DNA of 64,000 nt, taken from the NCBI RefSeq assembly GCF_030846195.1, contig NZ_JAVCWH010000003.1:462001-526000 (forward strand), written 5' to 3'. The first letter of the stretch is position 1. Each line of letters opens with the position of its first letter. The notes beneath the pieces were generated by a model. It was not told the origin of the DNA. It searched no databases and saw nothing but the letters and a program-made list of their open reading frames with translations. A program made the position numbers and the translations under genes. This DNA comes from Paracoccus yibinensis. GTDB taxonomy: Bacteria; Pseudomonadota; Alphaproteobacteria; Rhodobacterales; Rhodobacteraceae. Positions 36,716 to 46,859 of this stretch are shown here, piece after piece.

Positions 36716-37700
36716 AACGGAACGCCAGCACGATTTGTCCGTGACCGAGACCGTGGACGCCAGCGCCGCATCCGCCGGGGCGGTCGCCGCCCTGCCGCCC
36801 GACAATCCCCTCCATGCCGGCGAGACGCGCAGCCAGTGGCGCGACATCTGGCGCCAGTTCCGCAGCCATCGCGGCGCCATGGTGGCGCTGGTGCTGTTCC
36901 TGGCGACGATCCTGTTCGTGGTCGTGGGACCCTATGTCTGGACCATCGACCCGACCTATGTGGACATCCGCGCCCGCAACCAGGGCTTCAGCGCCGCCCA
37001 TCCCCTGGGCACCGACCAGCTGGGCCGCGACATGCTGGCCCGGCTGATGGCGGGGGGCCGCGTCTCCATCGCCGTGGGCCTGACGGCCATGATCATCGCC
37101 ATCACCCTGGGCAGCCTGATCGGCGTCGTCTCGGGCTATTTCCGCAGGCTGGACGCACCCCTGATGCGCCTGACCGAGCTGTTCCTGGCCCTGCCCCTGC
37201 TGCCGCTGCTGCTGCTGATGGTGACGCTGTTCCGCGAACCGTTGTCGCAGTCCTTCGGACCCGCCATGGGGACCTTCATCCTGATCGTGTCCGCCATCGG
37301 CGCGACAAGCTGGATGCAGGCCGCGCGCATCGTGCGGGGCGACGTGCTGGGCCTGAAGGAGCGCGAATTCATCCTGGCCGCCAAATCCATCGGCACCCCC
37401 GCGCATCGCATGATCCTGCGCCATGTGCTGCCCAACGTGCTGTCGCCGATCATGGTCGCGGCCACGCTGGGCATCGCCACCGCGATCATCACCGAAAGCG
37501 CCCTGTCTTTCCTGGGCCTGGGCTTTCCACCCGACTTCCCGACCTGGGGGCGACTGCTTTATGACGCGGTGGACCAGATGATCATGTACCCGTCGCGGGT
37601 GATCCTGCCGGGGCTGTTCATCTCGCTGACGGTGCTGTGCGTGAACTACATCGGCGACGGGCTGCGCGACGCGATGGACCCCCGCATCCGGGGCCGGTAA
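36708..37700 (+). CDS. Peptide-type ABC transporter permease (DppC-like)
   Basis: A 330-residue permease partner. A hydrophilic N-terminal tail of ~50 residues precedes the first helix (GAMVALVLFLATILFVVVGPY). The family signature HPLGTDQLGRDMLARLMAGGRVS is complete, and the coupling motif (AAKSIGTPAHRMILRHVLPNVLSP) follows. The ATG overlaps the DppB stop. Together with the divergent fused ATPase this completes one importer. Confidence 0.94.
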   Translation: MTETERQHDLSVTETVDASAASAGAVAALPPDNPLHAGETRSQWRDIWRQFRSHRGAMVALVLFLATILFVVVGPYVWTIDPTYVDIRARNQGFSAAHPLGTDQLGRDMLARLMAGGRVSIAVGLTAMIIAITLGSLIGVVSGYFRRLDAPLMRLTELFLALPLLPLLLLMVTLFREPLSQSFGPAMGTFILIVSAIGATSWMQAARIVRGDVLGLKEREFILAAKSIGTPAHRMILRHVLPNVLSPIMVAATLGIATAIITESALSFLGLGFPPDFPTWGRLLYDAVDQMIMYPSRVILPGLFISLTVLCVNYIGDGLRDAMDPRIRGR

Positions 37701-37771
37701 TTCGACCGCAGATGCGAACGAAGGCGGAACATGGGCTTTCCATGATCCGCCTTCCCGCCTATGTTGGCGGG

Positions 37772-40147
37772 ATGGAGCTTTTGGACGATTCCGACGACAT
37801 GGGCGGCGTGCCGCTGTCACAACGCGCGATGGCCGCGCGCCCTGTCCCCTACCTGGACGGGCTGAACCCCGCTCAGCGCGCGGCGGTCGAGACGCTGGAC
37901 GGCCCGGTGCTGATGCTGGCGGGCGCGGGCACGGGCAAGACGCGGGCGCTGACCACGCGGATCGCGCATCTGCTGATGCTGGGCCGCGCGCGGCCGGGCC
38001 AGATCCTGGCCGTGACCTTCACCAACAAGGCCGCGCGCGAGATGAAGAACCGCATCGCCCGCCTGCTGGGCGAGACGGTCGAGGGGATGCCCTGGCTGGG
38101 CACCTTCCATTCCATCAGCGTCAAGATCCTGCGCCGCCATGCCGAACTGATCGGCAATGGCGAATTGCACCTGAAGCCGTCTTTCACCATCCTGGACACC
38201 GATGATCAGATACGCCTGCTGAAACAACTCATCCAGGCCGAGAACCTGGATGAGAAACGCTGGCCCGCCCGTCAGCTTGCCGGGCTGATCGACGGCTGGA
38301 AGAATCGCTGCCTGACACCCGCGAACCTGCCCAAGGGAGAGGTCGCCAGCTTCGACGGCTGGGGCGGGCGGCTGTATGCCGCCTATCAGAACCGGCTGCT
38401 GGCGCTGAACGCGGTCGATTTCGGCGACCTTCTGATGCATTGCGTGACGCTGTTCCAGGCGCATCCCGACGTGCTGCGCGGCTGGCAGGACCGCTTCCGC
38501 TATATCCTGGTGGACGAATACCAGGACACCAACGTCGCGCAATACATGTGGCTGCGGCTGCTGGCCCAGGCGCATCGCAATATCTGCTGCGTGGGCGACG
38601 ACGACCAGTCGATCTATGGCTGGCGCGGCGCCGAGGTCGGCAACATCCTGCGCTTCGAGAAGGACTTCCCCGGCGCGCAGGTGATCCGGCTGGAACAGAA
38701 CTACCGCTCCACCCCGCAGATTCTGGCGGCGGCATCCGGCCTGATCGCCGCAAACCAGGGCCGCCTGGGCAAGACCCTGTGGACCGAGGCCGAGGGCGGA
38801 GAGCCGGTGCGCCTGATCGGCCATTGGGACAGCGAAGCCGAGGCCCGCTGGATCGGCGAGGAGATCGAGGCCTTCCACGGCGGCCACCGCGCCAGCGTCG
38901 GCCGCACCAGCCTGAACGACATCGCCATCCTTGTCCGCGCCTCGCATCAAATGCGCGCCTTCGAGGACCGCTTCATGTCGATCGGCCTGCCCTATCGCGT
39001 GATCGGCGGCCCGCGCTTCTATGAACGCGCCGAGATCCGCGACGCCATGGCCTATTTCAGGCTGGTGGTCAGCCCCGCCGACGATCTTGCCTTCGAACGC
39101 ATCGCCAACACGCCGAAACGTGGTCTTGGCGAAAAGGGCCTGCAAGCCATCCAGCACATGGCGCGGGCGCGCGGGCTGTCGCTGCTGGACGGCACGGTCG
39201 CGGCGCTGACGGCGGGCGACCTGTCGGGCAAGGCCGCCGCCCAGATGCGCCAGTTCACCGAGGCCGTGGGCCGCTGGCACGCCGACGCCTTGGACGACCG
39301 CGTCAACCATGTCGAACTGGCCGAACGGATCCTGGACGAATCCGGCTATACGGCCATGTGGCAGAACGACAAGTCGCCGGACGCGCCGGGGCGGCTCGAC
39401 AACCTCAAGGAACTGATCAAGGCGCTGGAGGAGTTCGACAACCTCCAGGGCTTCCTGGAACACGTGGCCCTGGTCATGGACCGGGACGAGGGCGAGGCAG
39501 CCGAGCAGGTCAGCATCATGACGCTGCATGCCGCCAAGGGTCTGGAGTTCCCCATCGTCTTCCTGCCGGGGTGGGAGGACGGGCTGTTCCCCAGCCAGCG
39601 CGCCATGGACGAAAACGGCACCAAGGGTTTGGAGGAGGAGCGCCGCCTGGCTTACGTCGGCATTACCCGCGCGGAACGGCTGGCCACGATCAGCTTCGCG
39701 GGCAACCGGCGCCTTTACGGGCAATGGCAAAGCTCCATGCCCTCGCGCTTTGTCGATGAGTTGCCGCCCGAGCATGTCGAGGTGCTGACCCCGCCCGGCC
39801 TTTACGGCGGCGGCTATGGCGCGGCGATGGCCTTTGCGGCAGGCGGGCCGGTCAACGCGCTGCACGAACGCGCGGCCAAGGCGGATGTCTACAACTCGCC
39901 CGGTTGGAAACGGATGCAGGCCCGCGCGTCTGAACGCAAGGCCCCCGTCCACCGCGCGCCCATCATCATCGACGCCGAGCCTGCGTCGAAATTCACCGTG
40001 GGCGACCGCGTGAGCCACGCCAAGTTCGGCGAAGGCACGATCATGGGCATTGCCGAGGACACGCTGACCGTCCAGTTCGCGACAGGCTTCAAGAACATCA
40101 AGGCGGCCTATGTCCAGCCCTTGGGCGGGAATGACGTTCCTTTCTGA
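37772..40147 (+). CDS. uvrD: UvrD/PcrA-type DNA helicase
   Basis: A superfamily 1 3'-5' helicase of repair and replication restart, 791 residues. All motifs are intact: LNPAQRAAV (Q motif), GAGTGKTRAL (I), VTFTNKAAREM (Ia), LVDEYQDTN (II), GDDDQSIYGWRG (III), LEQNYRST (IV), MTLHAAKGLEFP (V) and EEERRLAYVGITRAE (VI). The C-terminal Tudor-like region (VGDRVSHAKFGEGTIMGI) is present. I use the ATG at 37772, as related proteins seem to start close to LLDDSDDM; in-frame ATG 37742 is possible. Confidence 0.95.
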   Translation: MELLDDSDDMGGVPLSQRAMAARPVPYLDGLNPAQRAAVETLDGPVLMLAGAGTGKTRALTTRIAHLLMLGRARPGQILAVTFTNKAAREMKNRIARLLGETVEGMPWLGTFHSISVKILRRHAELIGNGELHLKPSFTILDTDDQIRLLKQLIQAENLDEKRWPARQLAGLIDGWKNRCLTPANLPKGEVASFDGWGGRLYAAYQNRLLALNAVDFGDLLMHCVTLFQAHPDVLRGWQDRFRYILVDEYQDTNVAQYMWLRLLAQAHRNICCVGDDDQSIYGWRGAEVGNILRFEKDFPGAQVIRLEQNYRSTPQILAAASGLIAANQGRLGKTLWTEAEGGEPVRLIGHWDSEAEARWIGEEIEAFHGGHRASVGRTSLNDIAILVRASHQMRAFEDRFMSIGLPYRVIGGPRFYERAEIRDAMAYFRLVVSPADDLAFERIANTPKRGLGEKGLQAIQHMARARGLSLLDGTVAALTAGDLSGKAAAQMRQFTEAVGRWHADALDDRVNHVELAERILDESGYTAMWQNDKSPDAPGRLDNLKELIKALEEFDNLQGFLEHVALVMDRDEGEAAEQVSIMTLHAAKGLEFPIVFLPGWEDGLFPSQRAMDENGTKGLEEERRLAYVGITRAERLATISFAGNRRLYGQWQSSMPSRFVDELPPEHVEVLTPPGLYGGGYGAAMAFAAGGPVNALHERAAKADVYNSPGWKRMQARASERKAPVHRAPIIIDAEPASKFTVGDRVSHAKFGEGTIMGIAEDTLTVQFATGFKNIKAAYVQPLGGNDVPF

Positions 40148-40208
40148 TCCGCTGGCCCCCTGCCCCCTGCGGTGCTAGCCTGCGGGCCAAACCACATCGG
40201 GACCGCCC

Positions 40209-40490
40209 TTGGCCGCCTTCATCCGCCTGATCCTGTTCCTGCTGATCGCCGAGGCCGCGTTCTACCTGCTGCTGCGGGTCTATCTTCGGTCGCTGCGGAC
40301 CGAGCGGCTGGAGGAGATCTGGGACGAACGCCACCCCTCCATGCCGGGGAACACGCCTGCGCGGCGCGCGTTCGTCCGCAGATCCATGATCGGGTTCGAC
40401 AGGACGCTGCGTTCGCGGCTGTTGCTTCTGGTCTTCGTTCTGCCCAATCTGGCGGTCATGGGCATCGTCTATTGGATCAACTGGCAGTAA
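40209..40490 (+). CDS. Small two-helix membrane protein
   Basis: A 93-residue protein with an N-terminal hydrophobic helix (FIRLILFLLIAEAAFYLLL), a basic cytoplasmic stretch (RSLRTERLEEIWDERHP...RRAFVRRSM) and a C-terminal helix (LLLLVFVLPNLAVMGIVYWI). The start is a TTG without a strong ribosome site, so the N terminus is uncertain. It is 12 bp before the DUF1523 gene and reads as its operon partner. Function unknown. Confidence 0.7.
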   Translation: MAAFIRLILFLLIAEAAFYLLLRVYLRSLRTERLEEIWDERHPSMPGNTPARRAFVRRSMIGFDRTLRSRLLLLVFVLPNLAVMGIVYWINWQ

Positions 40491-40502
40491 GGACCGCTCT
40501 CC

Positions 40503-41069
40503 ATGCATTACCTCAAGGTCGCGGTCGGCGTGCTGTTCGGCATCGCGGTGTTTTTGTTTCTGGATTATGCACTGCCGTCCAAGAACACGGTGCGCATCAC
40601 CAACACCTACAACCGCCTGACCTCGGTCACGCCCTCGAACGCGATCTTCTTTGCGTCCGACAACACCGGCACGGTGGAGAACGCGGCAGGCCAGCGCGAC
40701 GTGCGCTTCATCGAGACGGTGCGCCCGAACGGCAAGGTCTTCGTCTATCGCAATGAGGATACCGGCTGGATCTGGCCGCCCTATTTCAAATACGACAGCG
40801 CCAACCTGCAGGCCGAGGCGACGAACCTGCAATCGACCCGCGACAATCCGCAATGGGTCAGCGTAACGGCCTATGGTTGGCGGATGGCCTGGCTGTCCAC
40901 CTATCCCAATGCCGTCAGCATCGACACGCTTTCAGGGCCGGACGAACGCCCGCGCAACTGGGCGGCAAGCATCGTCTGCATCGTCCTGCTGGCGTTTTTG
41001 GCCCTGATCTGGCGCATGTGGGCGCAGTTCCAGGAACGCGGGTTCCGCGGCTGGCGAGGGAAGGCATGA
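40503..41069 (+). CDS. DUF1523 family membrane protein
   Basis: A 188-residue protein with one helix at each end (VAVGVLFGIAVFLFLDYALP and AASIVCIVLLAFLALIW) and a periplasmic domain between. The motif NTYNRLT..SNAIFFASDN...RDVRFIETVRPNGKVFVYRNEDTGW-WPPYFK matches what I recall of DUF1523, a family of uncharacterised proteins in Rhodobacteraceae. Its stop overlaps the deoC ATG, so it is cotranscribed with deoC. Confidence 0.8.
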   Translation: MHYLKVAVGVLFGIAVFLFLDYALPSKNTVRITNTYNRLTSVTPSNAIFFASDNTGTVENAAGQRDVRFIETVRPNGKVFVYRNEDTGWIWPPYFKYDSANLQAEATNLQSTRDNPQWVSVTAYGWRMAWLSTYPNAVSIDTLSGPDERPRNWAASIVCIVLLAFLALIWRMWAQFQERGFRGWRGKA

Positions 41070-42007
41070 CTCGCAATCCCGGCACCGACCTGCGCACCGA
41101 CGGGTTCGCGGACATCCGCATCAACACCCCCGCCGTGGAACGCCGCGCGGCCACCCTGCCCGCCCGGCGCAGCCTGAAGAAGGACCACCAGGCCGCCTGG
41201 CTGCTGAACGCCGTGCACTGCATCGACCTGACGACTCTGGCAGGCGACGACACGCCCGACCGCGTGGCCCGGCTTTGCGCCAAGGCGCGCCAGCCGATTG
41301 CAGCGGATATGCTGGCGGCCATGGGGGTCGAGGGCCTGACCACCGGCGCGGTCTGCGTCTATCCGACGATGGTGGCGCCTGCGAAACGCGCGCTCGGCAA
41401 CTCCGGCATTCCCGTCGCCAGCGTAGCGACCGGCTTTCCGGCGGGCCTGATGCCGCTGAACCTGCGGCTGGCCGAGATCCTGTATGCCGTCGAACATGGC
41501 GCGGACGAGATCGACATCGTCATCACCCGCGCCCATGTGCTGCGCGCCGACTGGACCGCGCTTTACGACGAACTCCGCGCCATGCGCGAGGCCTGCGGCG
41601 ATGCGAAGATGAAGGCGATCCTGGCGACGGGCGACCTGAAGTCGCTGGAGAATGTCGCCCGCGCCAGCCATGTGGCGATGCAGTCGGGGGCGGATTGGAT
41701 CAAGACCTCGACCGGCAAGGAAGGGGTGAACGCCACCCTGCCCGTGTCGCTGGTGATGTGCCGGGCGATCCGCGATTATCGCGACCAGACGGGCCATGTT
41801 GTGGGCTTCAAGCCCGCCGGGGGCCTGCGCACCGCCAAGGACGCGCTGAACTGGCAGGTGCTGATGGCCGAGGAACTGGGCCGCGACTGGCTGCGCCCGG
41901 ACCTGTTCCGCATCGGCGCCTCCAGCCTGCTGGGCGACATCGAGCGCCAGATCAGCCACCATGTGACGGGCCGCTACGCCGCCGCCCATCGCCAAGCGAT
42001 TGCCTGA
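41066..42007 (+). CDS. deoC: Deoxyribose-phosphate aldolase
   Basis: DeoC cleaves 2-deoxyribose 5-phosphate to glyceraldehyde 3-phosphate and acetaldehyde. The 313-residue protein has the Schiff-base lysine in GADWIKTSTGKEG, the proton relay Lys in VGFKPAGGLRT and the Asp in EIDIVITRAHV. It is of the longer class (about 310 residues, like eukaryotic DeoC) rather than the 250-residue E. coli type. The following ALDH gene starts 7 bp after its stop, and could oxidise the acetaldehyde; this pairing is an inference from adjacency. Confidence 0.95.
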   Translation: MTRNPGTDLRTDGFADIRINTPAVERRAATLPARRSLKKDHQAAWLLNAVHCIDLTTLAGDDTPDRVARLCAKARQPIAADMLAAMGVEGLTTGAVCVYPTMVAPAKRALGNSGIPVASVATGFPAGLMPLNLRLAEILYAVEHGADEIDIVITRAHVLRADWTALYDELRAMREACGDAKMKAILATGDLKSLENVARASHVAMQSGADWIKTSTGKEGVNATLPVSLVMCRAIRDYRDQTGHVVGFKPAGGLRTAKDALNWQVLMAEELGRDWLRPDLFRIGASSLLGDIERQISHHVTGRYAAAHRQAIA

Positions 42008-42014
42008 GGGACGC

Positions 42015-44342
42015 ATGACCAGCGTGAGCGAATTGATGGAAACGATGGAATACGGCCCCTCGGTCGAGGACAGCGGCGCCGTGCGCGACTGGCTGGCGCA
42101 GCGGGGGGCCTTCGGGCATTTCATCGGCGGGGCCTTCACCGAGCCGGGCACACTGTTCGACACGCGCGACCCCGCGACCGGCGAGGTTCTAGCGCAGGTG
42201 ACGCAGGGCACGGAGGATGACGTAGCGGCGGCGGTTGCGGCGGCGCGCAAGGCGCAGCCCGACTGGGCGGCGCTGACGGGGTCGCAGCGGGCGCGTTATC
42301 TTTATGCCCTGGCCCGGCATGTGCAGAAACGCGAACGCTTCCTGTCGGTGCTGGAAACGCTGGACAACGGCAAGCCGGTCCGGGAATCGCGCGACATCGA
42401 CGTGCCGCTGGTCGCGCGGCATTTCTATCACCATGCCGGTTGGGCGGAACTGCGCGACACGGCCTTTCCCGGCCATGCGCCGATCGGTGTCTGCGGCCAG
42501 ATCATCCCCTGGAACTTTCCGCTGCTGATGCTGGCCTGGAAGATCGCGCCGGCGCTTGCGGCGGGCAATACGGTCGTGCTGAAGCCCGCCGAATACACGC
42601 CGCTGAGTGCCTTGGCCTTTGCGGAGATCTGCCAGGAAGTCGGCCTGCCCGCCGGCGTCGTGAACATTGTCACCGGCGATGGCGAGACCGGCGCGGCCCT
42701 TGTCGGCTCGGAGGTGGACAAGATCGCCTTCACCGGCTCGACCGAGGTGGGGCGCGCGATTGCGGGCCATTTGGCAGGCACCGGCAAGCGGCTGGCCCTG
42801 GAATTGGGCGGCAAGTCGCCCTTCGTGGTCATGCCCGATGCCGACCTGGACGCGGCGGTCGAGGGCGTGGTGGATTCGATATGGTTCAACGGGGGCCAGG
42901 TCTGCTGCGCCGGATCGCGCATCCTGGTGGCCGAGGCGGTGGCAGAGCGCTTTGAAACCCTGCTGTCCACCCGCATGAAGCGGCTGCGGGTCGGATCGCC
43001 CTTGGACAAGTCCACCGATGTCGGCGCCATCGTCGATCCCATCCAGAAGGACCGGATCCTCTCGATCTGCGCCGCCGCCGTCGATGCCGGGGCGGAACTG
43101 GTCGGCGGCGCGGCCTCCCCGGGCTGCTTTATCGCGCCGGGCTATCTGCGAAATATCGCCCCTGCCAATCCGGGCTTCGAGCAGGAGATCTTCGGCCCCA
43201 TCGCCACCCTGTCCACCTTCCGCACGGCAGACGAGGCGGTCGAGCTGGCCAACAACACGCGCTATGGCCTTGCGGCCTCGATCTGGTCGGAAAGCGCGGC
43301 GGTGGCGACGGATATTGCCGCCAAGGTAAAGGCGGGCGTGGTCTGGATCAACTGCGCCAACCTGTTCGACGCTGCGGCGCCCTTTGGCGGCTATCGCGAA
43401 AGCGGTTTCGGGCGCGAGGGCGGGCGCGCGGGAATGCTGGACTATCTGGCGGAACCCCCGGTCGATACCGTGCAGGAACCCGCCGCCGCTGCGCCGGTCG
43501 CCACCCCCACCGGCAGCGGCCAGCCGAGCGATCTGGATCGCACGGCCAAGCTGTATATCGGCGGGGCGCAGAAGCGGCCTGATGGCGGGGCCAGCTATAC
43601 GGTTCCGGGCGGCCTTGCGCCGCTGGGCAGCCGCAAGGACATCCGCAACGCCGTCGAGGCCGCCGCGAAAGCTGGCAGGTGGGCGGCCATGGGCGGCCAT
43701 GCCCGCGCGCAAGTCTTGTATTACATCGCCGAGAACCTGTCCGCCCGCGCCGATGAATTCGCCGCCCGCACCAGCCGGGCCGAGGTCGAGGCCGCCATCG
43801 CCCGCGCCTTCCATTACGCCGCCTGGGCCGACAAGTTCGACGGCGCGAACGTGCAGGCCAAGCCGGGCCATCTGCTGAACGTGGTCAACGAACCCTATGG
43901 CGTGATCGGCATCGCCTGCCCGAATGCGCAGCCCCTGGCCGCGTTCATGTCGCTGGTCATGCCCGCCATCGCCATGGGCAACCGCGTGGTCGCCATCGCT
44001 GCGCAGGACGATCCTCTGGCGGTGACGGTTCTGTATCAGGTCTTCGACACCTCGGACCTGCCGGGCGGCGTGGTTAATATCGTTACCGGCCCGCGCGATG
44101 ACCTGGCAAAGGCCCTCGCCGCGCATGACGAGGTCGCGGCGATGTGGATGGTCGGCGGCGACCTGGCGGCGGTGGAAAGGGCGGCAGGCGGCAATCTCAA
44201 GCCCGTCTGGGCGCCCGCGCATCGCGACTGGTGTGGCTCTCAGGCGCAGGGCGAGGTCTTCCTGCACCACGGCACGCAGACCAAGACGATCTGGCTGCCC
44301 TATGGCGCCTTGCCCGAGGGCACGGGGGCCGCCGCCTACTGA
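42015..44342 (+). CDS. Aldehyde dehydrogenase ALDH16-type, two-domain
   Basis: A 775-residue protein with two ALDH modules. Module 1 (~residues 1-480) is complete: PWNFPLLMLAWKIAPAL, FTGSTEVGRAI, LELGGKSPFVV with catalytic Glu and GGQVCCAGSRI with catalytic Cys. Module 2 (~residues 505-775) keeps the fold (PYGVIGIACPNAQPLAAF, GGVVNIVTG) but lacks the Cys and Glu motifs and ends early. This matches bacterial ALDH16, structurally characterised from Loktanella, in which only the first domain is catalytic. ATG 42015 follows GAGGG. Its place after deoC suggests acetaldehyde or a related aldehyde as substrate. Confidence 0.9.
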   Translation: MTSVSELMETMEYGPSVEDSGAVRDWLAQRGAFGHFIGGAFTEPGTLFDTRDPATGEVLAQVTQGTEDDVAAAVAAARKAQPDWAALTGSQRARYLYALARHVQKRERFLSVLETLDNGKPVRESRDIDVPLVARHFYHHAGWAELRDTAFPGHAPIGVCGQIIPWNFPLLMLAWKIAPALAAGNTVVLKPAEYTPLSALAFAEICQEVGLPAGVVNIVTGDGETGAALVGSEVDKIAFTGSTEVGRAIAGHLAGTGKRLALELGGKSPFVVMPDADLDAAVEGVVDSIWFNGGQVCCAGSRILVAEAVAERFETLLSTRMKRLRVGSPLDKSTDVGAIVDPIQKDRILSICAAAVDAGAELVGGAASPGCFIAPGYLRNIAPANPGFEQEIFGPIATLSTFRTADEAVELANNTRYGLAASIWSESAAVATDIAAKVKAGVVWINCANLFDAAAPFGGYRESGFGREGGRAGMLDYLAEPPVDTVQEPAAAAPVATPTGSGQPSDLDRTAKLYIGGAQKRPDGGASYTVPGGLAPLGSRKDIRNAVEAAAKAGRWAAMGGHARAQVLYYIAENLSARADEFAARTSRAEVEAAIARAFHYAAWADKFDGANVQAKPGHLLNVVNEPYGVIGIACPNAQPLAAFMSLVMPAIAMGNRVVAIAAQDDPLAVTVLYQVFDTSDLPGGVVNIVTGPRDDLAKALAAHDEVAAMWMVGGDLAAVERAAGGNLKPVWAPAHRDWCGSQAQGEVFLHHGTQTKTIWLPYGALPEGTGAAAY

Positions 44343-44409
44343 GCAGAAAAGGCATCCTCAGCGCAAACGACCCGCTTCAAACAGGGCATATGAGCAAGGA
44401 AGAAGAACC

Positions 44410-44469
44410 CTGCCGTTTCTTCTTTGTCCCAATACCCTCCGGGGGGTCCGGGGGGCGAAGCGCCCCCGG
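44410..44469. repeat. Intergenic repeat copy between ALDH16 and folE2
   Basis: Read on the minus strand, the element has the CCGGGGGCG/CGCCCCCCGG hairpin (44448-44469), then GGGTATTGGGACAAAGAAG. The order (GC hairpin, GGRTATT core, purine tail) is the same as in other copies. It separates two convergent genes and may act as a bidirectional terminator. Confidence 0.65.
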
Positions 44470-44480
44470 CTTTCGGCCTA

Positions 44481-45443
<963 letters not shown>

Positions 45444-45542
45444 TGGGGCATCCCTTGTCGGATTGCGGCCAATATGGGGGCCGAGGGCCAGAATCCAAAG
45501 AAGAAATTCGACATGCCGGACCGCCTGCGCGACCCGGCCGGT

Positions 45543-46730
45543 TCATGCGTCGAGGGCCTGCTTCAAGTCCGCGATCAGGTCGGCCGGATGTTCAAGGCCG
45601 ATCGACAGCCGCAGCAGGCCCGGCGTGATGCCAAGGCGGTCGCGATCCTCGTCCGACAGGCGCTGGTGGGTGGTCGTCGCGGGATGGGTCACGATGGACT
45701 TCGCATCGCCCAGATTGTTCGAGATGCTGACGATCCCCAGCCGGTTCAGGCAGGCGAAGGCCGTGTCCTTGCCGCCCGCGACCTCAAACGCGATCATGGT
45801 GCCGCCCGACCCCATCTGCCGCATGGCCAGGTCATGCTGGGGATGGTCGGCCAGTCCCGGATAGATCACGCGCGACAGGGCCGGATGGCCTTGCAGCGCC
45901 TGGGCAACAGCCAGGGCGCTGTCGGCCTGGGCGCGCACGCGCAGGTCCATCGTCGTCAGCCCGTTCAGCATGATCCAGCTGTGGAACGGGCTGATCGCGC
46001 CGCCGGTATGTTTCAGATACGGCTCGGCAACCTCGCGCACGAACTGGCGGGTGCCGCAGATCACGCCCGCAAGCGCCCGCCCCCCGCCGTCGATATGCTT
46101 GGTCGCGGAATAGACCACGACATCGGCGCCCAGTTCGGCGGCGCGGGAAAAGACCGGAGTGGCGAAGACATTGTCGGCCACAACCAGGGCGCCGACCTTG
46201 TGGGCCAGATCGGCCACGGCCTGGATGTCGATCACCTCCAGCGTGGGGTTCGACATGGTCTCGAAGAAGGCAGCCTTTGTGCCGGGCCGCAGCGCCGCGC
46301 GCCACTGGTCTAGGTCGGTGCCGTCGACATAGGTCACCTCGACCCCGAATTTGGCCAGCAGGTCCAGCACATACAGGCAGGATCCGAACAAGGCGCGGGC
46401 CGCCACGACATGATCGCCGGGCTTGCACATCGAAAACAGCGCGCCGTTGACCGCCGCCATGCCGCTGGCGGTGGCGAAGGCGTCCTCGGTCCCTTCCAGG
46501 GCGGCGATGCGATCCTCGAACATGCGGCTGGTCGGGTTTCCATAGCGGGCATAGATGAACTCGTCCGGGCCGGTTCCCTTGAAGCGGGCCTCGGCCTGTT
46601 CGGCGCTGTCATAGACGAAGCCCTGCGTCAGGAAGATCGCCTCGGCCATTTCCCCATACTGGCTGCGGCGGATGCCGTGATGAACGGCCTGGGTGCGCGG
46701 GTGAAGCCCCTTGGCGGAACTGTCGCTCAT
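45543..46730 (-). CDS. metZ: O-succinylhomoserine sulfhydrylase MetZ
   Basis: A 395-residue PLP enzyme of the Cys/Met metabolism family that makes homocysteine directly from O-succinylhomoserine and sulfide. Visible motifs are RYGNPTSRMFEDRIAALEG, ATASGMAAV, the PLP-binding SATKHIDGGGR and the C-terminal LSIGLEHPADLIADLKQAL. The ATG at 46730 is chosen because AGAAGG precedes it; the 5' extension to 46859 runs through the structured leader. This leader folds into two stable stems (see the regulatory entry). Confidence 0.93.
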   Translation of the reverse strand: MSDSSAKGLHPRTQAVHHGIRRSQYGEMAEAIFLTQGFVYDSAEQAEARFKGTGPDEFIYARYGNPTSRMFEDRIAALEGTEDAFATASGMAAVNGALFSMCKPGDHVVAARALFGSCLYVLDLLAKFGVEVTYVDGTDLDQWRAALRPGTKAAFFETMSNPTLEVIDIQAVADLAHKVGALVVADNVFATPVFSRAAELGADVVVYSATKHIDGGGRALAGVICGTRQFVREVAEPYLKHTGGAISPFHSWIMLNGLTTMDLRVRAQADSALAVAQALQGHPALSRVIYPGLADHPQHDLAMRQMGSGGTMIAFEVAGGKDTAFACLNRLGIVSISNNLGDAKSIVTHPATTTHQRLSDEDRDRLGITPGLLRLSIGLEHPADLIADLKQALDA

Positions 46731-46745
46731 GTCGGAATGCCTTCT

Positions 46746-46815
46746 GCTGACCCCGGCGGGGTTAGCGTCCCGGCGATCATGGCGCAAGGGCCAAGCCATG
46801 TTGCAAACGATCGCC
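46746..46815 (-). promoter_or_regulatory. Structured leader of metZ, possible attenuator
   Basis: Two hairpins stand upstream of metZ on the minus strand. The distal one (46772-46815) has arms GGCGAT/ATCGCC closing an inner ATGGC/GCCAT stem. The proximal one (46746-46766) is a 9-bp stem, GCTAACCCC with GGGGTCAGC (one G-T pair), loop GCC, abutting the AGAAGG ribosome site. The latter could hide or expose the site. I could not match it to the SAM-II consensus. Confidence 0.5.
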
Positions 46816-46859
46816 TGGCGAGCGATACCGGCGGACCTGTCCGCGATTTGTCCGTGCAT

